DNA from: Lantana camara
Lineage: Eukaryota; Streptophyta; Magnoliopsida; Lamiales; Verbenaceae
DNA length: 64,000 nt
Direction of reading: 5' to 3'
Assembly (NCBI GenBank): GCA_037501455.1
Contig: CM074858.1
Coordinates: 80,636,501-80,700,500, forward strand
Below are positions 57,997 through 64,000 of this stretch, piece after piece. Every line of letters starts with the position of its first letter. Positions within the stretch are counted from its first letter, which is position 1. The notes under the pieces are model-generated. The model did no database searches. It saw nothing but the letters and a program-made list of their open reading frames with translations, and had not been told where the DNA came from. A program made the position numbers and the translations under genes.

Positions 57997-58047
57997 CAGT
58001 CCAAAAGGGACTGGTGGGTATAAAAACAGGTCATAGGTATAATATAA
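57997..58047 (-). promoter_or_regulatory. TATA box and hairpin of the chromovirus LTR
   Basis: Minus-strand TTATATTATA (plus 58038-58047) followed by a perfect 6-bp hairpin CAGTCC-CTTTT-GGACTG (57997-58013), then T-rich sequence, GCAGGT and GAGCTAGGC. Confidence 0.6.
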
Positions 58048-59342
58048 GACAGTATTTAAACATTCACACGCAAGCTATAATCCCAAATGAGGTTTTTAAA
58101 GCATTTCCCAAGTGGGTGAGATAAAGAAATCATCAAAAGGGATCATAACAATCAATTTCCATTAGGTCTTTCGTGGCCCGGCGAGTGGGCGTGTATTATC
58201 TCCAACCAACACCTTGTGTAGTTCATTAAACGTTCATTCTTTCTTTCTTTTCATGCATTACATTCTTTCGTGCACATGGGACGTTTCTTTTCATGAATAA
58301 ATGGAAATGCTATCTTGTCACTTTTTGGCAATGGCATTCATTATCATTTACACCTTCTTCCTCCGAGTTGGTGGCGGGTTTGCAAGGCCTGACCACCCAT
58401 TCATTGACCAAAAGGGGTTACATGACTCCCCTAGTGGCACTCGGCTCCCATTCCTCGCCAATCTCCTGGCGAGGTTCGGTATCACCGTAGTTTGGTTTGA
58501 ACTAGAGTAAGGGATCACCGTCGGTCCATGCTTCCCCAGATAGCCACTCACACTAAGTCCCTAGGCCCCATTCTATGCATTCATTCATTCATTCTCGCCA
58601 AAACATGTGGTAGGGTTTATAAAATAAAGGCCTTACGTTACAATCATTTACTCTCGAAACGACTCTATATACATATAGTAAATTTTGGCCGAAAACTTTA
58701 CATATTGAAGGTATATAGGGTCATTTAACTAAATAGTACAGAAACCCACCTTAGAACGACAAAAAGAGAGCACAAGAGCCTTACGGACCGGCCTCGTCTC
58801 CAACGGGATCAAAATCTGTGCAAGGAAGGTGAAGTGAGACTCAAATGACCATATAAGACGCTCGGCAATGTAATGGCCATGATATGAACGCATAAAAGAG
58901 GATATTATGTAATGAACATGTTCATGTTCATGTCCACGATTAATATCTTAAAGACGTATATACTTTCATTCCATTCCTTTCAAGAAACATTTAACTCCAT
59001 TCAAGTTCAAAATTTCCATATTTCTTACCAAATCAATCCAAGGAATTCAAATAATGTTCATAACACGTAATATAGCATGTATAAATATCATACAAGCCAT
59101 AAAATAAGAGGTACATAAGCAATTAGGGTTTAATTTAAGAGCAAAGATCCATGCATGCACATATTGTAGCAAAGAAGACATGTTGAGACATAACTCGTAA
59201 AATATTCCACGAAAAATCATAAAATTTCATAACACATAAGATAACACATTATGATATGTTAATGAAGTGTATGAACCAAAAACGAGCCAAGGAAACTATG
59301 CAATTTATGTTTGAAAAATGAAAAAGCATGCAGAAGTGTGAA

Positions 59343-59577
59343 GGGTCTCGGCCACGACCCATTTCCTTCATGAAATGGTAGTGGCCACTACCCATTAAAT
59401 CCCGAATTTTTCCTCCATTTTTCAACAACTCGAAAGTAGGCCAATTTTAGGTAGTGGGCACGACCTAAAATGAACGTGTTTTAGGTCGCCGGCGCGACCT
59501 GAGAGACAATGCAACAAATATGTGAGAGGGTCGCGGCCGCTACCAATTTTCCTTTATTCAAGATCGCAGCCGCGACC
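59343..59577. repeat. Cluster of six palindromes (GGTCGCGGCCGCGACC / GGTAGTGGCCACTACC types)
   Basis: Copies at 59343-59360, 59377-59392 (perfect GGTAGTGGCCACTACC), 59450-59465, 59484-59499, 59529-59544 and 59562-59577. Both arm types, GGTCGCG and GGTAGTG, occur, and some copies pair one arm of each. Distance from the LTR start is 1.2-1.45 kb. Confidence 0.85.
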
Positions 59578-60786
59578 GCCCTGCACCAGCAACAAAAATG
59601 CAACGAAACAGAGCAGCAGCTATGCCAAACTTCAACCAACAAGTCCAGGTATGAAATCATTACAAATATGCAACAAAACAACTCCAAAACAACACTTAGA
59701 CATGCTCAAAAGTGATTAAACGTGAGGAGGAGATATAGATGATCACTTCATGCAATTTCTTCAAAGTTCCATTAATGACATCTCATAAATTCTTCAACTA
59801 CAACCTAATTCATGATCATAAATGAAAAGAGGGAGTTAAGGCCACCCCTTTCATGCTTTAAATCAACCAAAACCATCAAGGAATGCATGAGATCAACAAA
59901 GTGACATAAAACCTAACTATTCATCATCAACTTCATATCTCCATGAAAGCATGCTCAAAATTGGGGATGCATGGTTCAAAATGACCCAAAATGAATTTAT
60001 ATCATAACCCTAAACTCACCTTGTGGATTGAATGAAGGTTAGAAGAGTTTTGAGCTTTGAATCTCCAAGTAGGGTAAGGTGACGGGAATGGACTGGAGAG
60101 CACGGGTTTTTGCTGAATTTTCTCTAAGTGTGGAGGGTTGGTTCGGTTTGGGGTGGTTAAGGGATGCTACAGGGTTGAGTTAGGGTTCCAACGAATCCAA
60201 CCATGGTTAATTAGGTCAAGGTTTGTGGAAGATATGACCATTTTGGTAAAAGGTGGCATTTTTTACGAACGTAACCCATTTCGGTTGAATTTCGGAGGTT
60301 CAAATAATTTTGGAAAAATATAAGGCTATTCTCATTAAACCTAAATTTTTTATACGAGTTCAATAAATTTGACGGAACTCGATTCCGAGTTCCCGATCTC
60401 AACATATCACGTACGGAACCAATGGTACGCTAATTGCTCGTTTGCCCCCGTTTTGGATTCCAAGATCAAAATAAATTCAAAACTCAATCAAATGAATCTG
60501 AAAACATGAAACGAGCACATATCCATATTCACGACACGTATAATTCCAACATATTAAATTTCCACGAAATTTCGAATTCATTTCACATAGAAACGGCAAC
60601 TAAACAAGTTATACAAGCGAAAATAGTTCAAGAATTCATATAAATTCAAATTCAAATAGTTCAATTATTCAAAAATTGAAATAATAATAAAAGTAAATCA
60701 TATAATTACATAATTAAACTAACTTAAATGCGAACGTATTTATCACATAGGCCATACTTGTACGACTGAAAAGTCGGGGCGTTACA

Positions 60787-60800
60787 ACCTTCCCCCTTAA
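60787..60800 (-). promoter_or_regulatory. PPT of the chromovirus
   Basis: Minus-strand TTAAGGGGGAAGGT abuts the LTR start and is nearly identical to the LARD PPT at 29724-29738. The pol stop codon is only about 18 bases upstream. Confidence 0.85.
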
Positions 60801-60818
60801 AAGAATCCGTCCTCGAAT

Positions 60819-61229
60819 TCACTGATCGCCCGGAAACAACTCGGGATGAAATTTTCTCATCTTATCCTCCGTCTCCCATGTAGCCTCTTCTGTTTTATCA
60901 CTTCTCAATAAGACTTTAACAAGTGGGATTTTCCGGTTTCTTAATTCTTGAAATTTACGATCCAAAATCTTAACCGATTTCTGAACGAAGGTGAAGTTAG
61001 GCTCAAATTCCACCTCTTCAACGGGTAGGATCTCGGATTCATCCGGATAATACTTTCGAAGCTGAGAAACATGAAATATGTTGTGAATCCTGGACAATCT
61101 CGGAGGTAGGTCCAAACCATAAGCTGTATCCCCGATTCTCTCGAGAATCTCATACGGTGCTAAGTATCGAGGATTCAATTTTCCTCCTTTTCGAATCATT
61201 GAAAATCCCTTTCGTGGTGAAGCTTTCAA
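60819..61229 (-). pseudogene. Chromovirus integrase C-terminus and chromodomain
   Basis: 136 residues, frame-shifted relative to the core. It shows KASPRKG, GKLNPRYLAPYEILERIG and HNIFHVSQLRKYYPD, the standard integrase C-terminal part. A chromodomain-like end follows at about 88-130 (ILDRKFQELRNRKIPLVKV ... EATWETEDKMRKFHPELFPG). Chromodomains direct integration to heterochromatin marks, which fits the setting. Confidence 0.85.
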
Positions 61230-61359
61230 GAATACCCTATCACCAATTTCAAACTCAAGATTCTTTCTCCGGTGGTCTGCATAACTTTTCTGTCGATCCT
61301 GAGCTGCTTTCGTCCGTTGTTGAATTATTTGGACCTTATCAATCGCCTCTTACACGGTC

Positions 61360-61740
61360 TTAGAGGGCTTTTCCTTTTTTCTCCCCTCGTTTTACACCTT
61401 CCTGTTTGGTCCAATTCCATTCTTTCAAATCAAAGAACAACGGAGACCTGCATTTTCGTCCGTAGAGAGCTTCATAGGGCACCATCTCTATCGAGGCTTG
61501 AAAGTTGTTATTATAGGCAAACTCAATCAAAGGCAATTGCTCGTTCCACGAACTCGAAAATCCCAATGCACATGCTCTCAACATATCCTCCAAATATTTA
61601 ATTAACCTATCTGACTGCCCGTCTGTCTGAGGATGGAAAGTTATGCTGAATTGAAGCCTTGTTCCTAAATTCCTTTGTAATTCTTGCCAAAATCTAGAAG
61701 TGAACCTCGGATCCCGATCTGATACAATGCTAACTGGCAC
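61360..61740 (-). pseudogene. Chromovirus integrase core
   Basis: Contains IVSDRDPRFTS with the second catalytic Asp (residue 8) and, 35 residues on, GQSDRLIKYLEDML, where chromoviruses have GQSER. So the catalytic Glu (position 44) is Asp here. LYGRKCRSPL follows. The frame is lost on both sides: about 61760 (start side) and about 61300-61360 (end side), where residual integrase is readable in another frame. Confidence 0.85.
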
Positions 61741-61774
61741 ACCATGAAGTCGGATAATCTCATCAACATACTTC

Positions 61775-62011
61775 TTAGCATAGCTTAGTCACTTTATCCG
61801 ACATCTGAATAGCCAAAAAATGTGCCGACTTAGTCAATCGATCCACGATGACCCAAATCCCATCAAGACCACCCTTAACTCGTGGAAGGCCTGAAACAAA
61901 ATCCATCGCCACTTGCTGCCATTTCCATTCCGGGATAGGTAACGGTTGAAGTAGCCCCGATGGCTTCTGATGCTCTACTTTCACAACTTGGCACGTCAGA
62001 TAATGTTTCAC
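61775..62011 (-). pseudogene. Chromovirus integrase, zinc-region end and first Asp
   Basis: CQVVKVEHQKPSGLLQPLPIP is the end of the HHCC region, followed by MDFVSGLP with the first catalytic Asp and RLTKSAHFLA. It is in frame with the RT segment but separated by a TAA near 62052, at a position where Gln or Asn is usual. Confidence 0.85.
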
Positions 62012-62053
62012 AAAGTTAATTACATCCCGTTTAAGTCCATTCCACCAATAAAA

Positions 62054-63592
62054 TTATTTTAAATCTTTATACATTTTGTTTCCCCCCGGATGTATTGAAT
62101 ACCCTGACCGATGAGCTTCTTCCAATATCAACTGTTTCAACTCTTCCGGTACAACCACCCTGTTTTTAAACCTTAGAAGCCCAGTATCATCAAACCCAAA
62201 CGGACTCTCTGGATCATTTCTAGCCTTCTGTACTAATTTCTGAACCTCAGAATCCACTCTTTGAGCTTCAAATAGTCTCTGTTGAACATCCGGCTGAACG
62301 ATAATATTCCGAATACTAGCTCTCATCTTGAAAAACTCAGTTTCACTTCCAACTTCCACCTTAACACTAAACACGCTAGCTTTCCTACTAAGCGCATCCG
62401 CAACCACGTTGGCTTTCCTGGGATGGTATCGAATTATACACTCATAATCCGCCAACATTTCCATCCATCGCCTTCGTCTCTTGTTCAAGTCTTTTTGAGA
62501 AAACAAATAATGGAGACTCTTGTGGTCGGAAAAGATCTCAAAAGAAATTCCATAAAGGTAGTGTCTCCATTTTCCCAAAGCAAAAATCACGGCTACAAGT
62601 TCGAGATCGTAAGTGGGATAATTTTGTTCATGATCCTTCAATTTCCTCGAGGCATAAGCCATTACTTTACCATTCTGCATCAAAACACATCCCAGTCCTT
62701 CCTTCGAGGCGTCCGTATAAACCGTGTATCCTTCAGTGCCTTCGGGAAGTGCTAATGCCGGTGTAGTGGTCAACTTTTCCTTCAAGAGTTGAAAACTCGC
62801 TTCACATACCTCGTCCCACTCAAATTTAACTTCCTTCTTAGTTAGACGAGTTAAAGGGGCGGCAATCTTTGAAAAATCCCGCACAAACCTTCGATAATAA
62901 CCTGCCAAACCCAAGAAACTCCTGACCTCGGAAGCATTCTTCGGACTCTTCCACTGAATAACCGTCTCAATCTTTGAAGGATCTACTTCTAAACCCTTAC
63001 TTGAGACGATGTGACCTAGAAAAGCAACCCGATCAATCCAAAACTCAAACTTACTAAACTTCGCATACAACCGGTGCTCTCTCAACGTTTTCAATACCAA
63101 TCTGAGATGTCGAGCGTGATCTTCCGGAGTCCTCGAATAAACAAGGATGTCATCAATGAATATTAACACGAATTTATCCGAGTAAGACCGATAAATCCGA
63201 TGCATCATATCCATGAATGCTGCAGGGGCATTAGTTAAACCAAAAGGCATCACTACGAACTCGTAATGTCCATATAGGTTATTAAATCCTGTCTTTGGAA
63301 TATCTTCTTCCCGGAGTTTTAACTGGTAGTACCCTTGCCTTAAATCCAATTTTGAATAAATTCCTGAACCTTGCAACATATCGAATAAATCCTCAATGTG
63401 GGGTAACGGGTACTTATTCTTAATAGTCATCCAATTAAGTTCCCAGTAGTCTATACACATTCTCAACGTCCCGTCTTTCTTCTTAACGAAAAGAACCGGA
63501 GCACCCCACGGAGATGAACTCAGTGGAATGTAACCAATCTTAAGTAATTCCTCGAGTTGAATCTTCAATTCCTTCAACTCTTCCGAAGCCAT
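62054..63592 (-). pseudogene. Chromovirus RT, RNase H and integrase N-terminus
   Basis: 512 residues open. [13 protein letters not shown] (61-71), LDLRQGYYQ with D83, [15 protein letters not shown] (112-126) and catalytic FIDDIL (145-150). RNase H: D294 (YTDAS), E331 (DLELVAV), D356 (SDHKSL) and D399 (VADALSRK). The integrase HHCC begins with H494 and H501. The catalytic residues I can check are present here. The frame continues upstream across a TAA near 63627 into the protease segment. Confidence 0.92.
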
Positions 63593-63628
63593 TCTATTAG
63601 GAGTCTTGGAATACGGTTCTGATCCCGG

Positions 63629-63997
63629 TTATAAATCAATCACAAACTCAATCTCCCGATCTGGCGGTAGAGAACCCAAATTTTTTGGAAATACGTCGGG
63701 ATATTCCTTCACCACGGCCGTCTCCTCAAAGCTTGTTTGATCCTTCGGTTTATTAAGGAGATAGGCGATAAATCCCGTGGCTCCATCCTTTACTAATTTA
63801 TGAGCTTCCATGAATGATAAAAGTGGTACCTTCTTCGATCCAACTACCCCAATCAATTCCTTACCCAACTTAATCGTCTTCGTAAAATAATCAACTTCGG
63901 CCCGATGCCGAAATAGGCAATCCATCCCAAAAATCACCCCATATTTCTTCATAGGCATCACGATAAAATCTGCCGGATAATCTTTCCTTTCTATCAA
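63629..63997 (-). pseudogene. Chromovirus protease C-terminal part (partial at window edge)
   Basis: About 122 residues reaching the window edge. YGVIFGMDCLFRHRAEVDYF matches the back part of the chromovirus retropepsin (usual form LGMDWL, here GMDCL), and KEYPDVFPKNLGSLPPDREIEFVIDL is the start of the RT region. The active-site DSG triad would lie outside the window. A TAA ends it near 63627, after which the same frame continues. Confidence 0.85.
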
Positions 63998-64000
63998 TAC

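Larger units (their letters stand above)
57584..60786 (-). repeat. 3' LTR of the chromovirus
   Basis: 3203 bp; on the minus strand it starts TGTAACGCCCCGACTTTT and ends GGGTACTACA. It is related to the truncated LTR at 18015-19239 in opposite orientation. It contains the palindrome cluster 59343-59577. Confidence 0.85.
57584..64000 (-). mobile_element. Tekay/Del-type chromovirus, 3' part
   Basis: 3' LTR 57584-60786, PPT 60787-60800, then on the minus strand chromodomain, integrase, RNase H, RT and protease up to the window edge. The 5' part (gag, 5' LTR) is outside. The domain order and the C-terminal chromodomain-like end (VKVLLRSDKTEEATWETE) identify a chromovirus; Tekay/Del is my best guess. 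At least two stops and two frameshifts are present. Confidence 0.85.

Noticed and set aside
62282..62755. 157-residue plus-strand ORF opposite the chromovirus RT-RNase H
   Set aside because: Shadow of the real minus-strand coding frame.

Overview
The window is plant nuclear DNA, most likely pericentromeric or other heterochromatin of a flowering plant with an expanded genome. I see no host gene, tRNA, rRNA or CRISPR array. Every recognisable coding segment is retrotransposon gag, protease, reverse transcriptase (RT), RNase H, integrase or env-like sequence. Nearly the whole window resolves into nested LTR retrotransposons, and several insertions are fixed by 5-bp target-site duplications (TSDs) and TG...CA LTR ends.

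Layout. The oldest layer is a plus-strand Ty1/copia element, of which an RT-RNase H remnant (1821-2758) and pieces of 3' LTR (from 41012, resuming at 52359) survive. A minus-strand Ty3/gypsy LTR (1-1820) is inserted in its RT. A plus-strand Athila-type Ty3/gypsy element (2759-40838) sits just before its polypurine tract (PPT). That Athila element is itself split by four things: a young, nearly intact minus-strand Athila (4841-14791, TSD CTAAT); a solo gypsy LTR (15105-17657, TSD GATAA); a deletion scar filled by a truncated gypsy LTR (18015-19239) that replaced its pol; and a 17-kb LTR-internal-LTR-internal-LTR array of a large noncoding element (23193-40442, TSD TTGAT) in its 3' LTR. The old copia LTR is split by a complete but dead minus-strand copia (42401-52353, TSD TATTT). 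It ends at a plus-strand gypsy LTR (54456-57583), which a minus-strand Tekay/Del-type chromovirus (57584 to beyond the window) has entered head-on.

How the parts relate. The noncoding array looks like a LARD (large retrotransposon derivative). It has 4.15-kb LTRs, an initiator-Met-type primer site and a PPT almost identical to that of the chromovirus at the right end, so a Tekay-type element is its likely source of enzymes. The young Athila is closest to complete: gag and pol lie in one frame, separated by one UAG.

Most notable are noncoding structures. (1) Clusters of 4-6 palindromes of about 16 bp occur in several LTR families, each family using its own palindrome. (2) A row of about ten short hairpins with changing but still complementary stems lies in the LARD internal region. 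(3) A compensated hairpin follows the TATA box of gypsy LTRs. (4) A hairpin with an AGGA/AGGG loop precedes a PPT, and the hairpin-PPT module occurs twice in the young Athila. All comparisons were made by eye; similarity and divergence statements are approximate.
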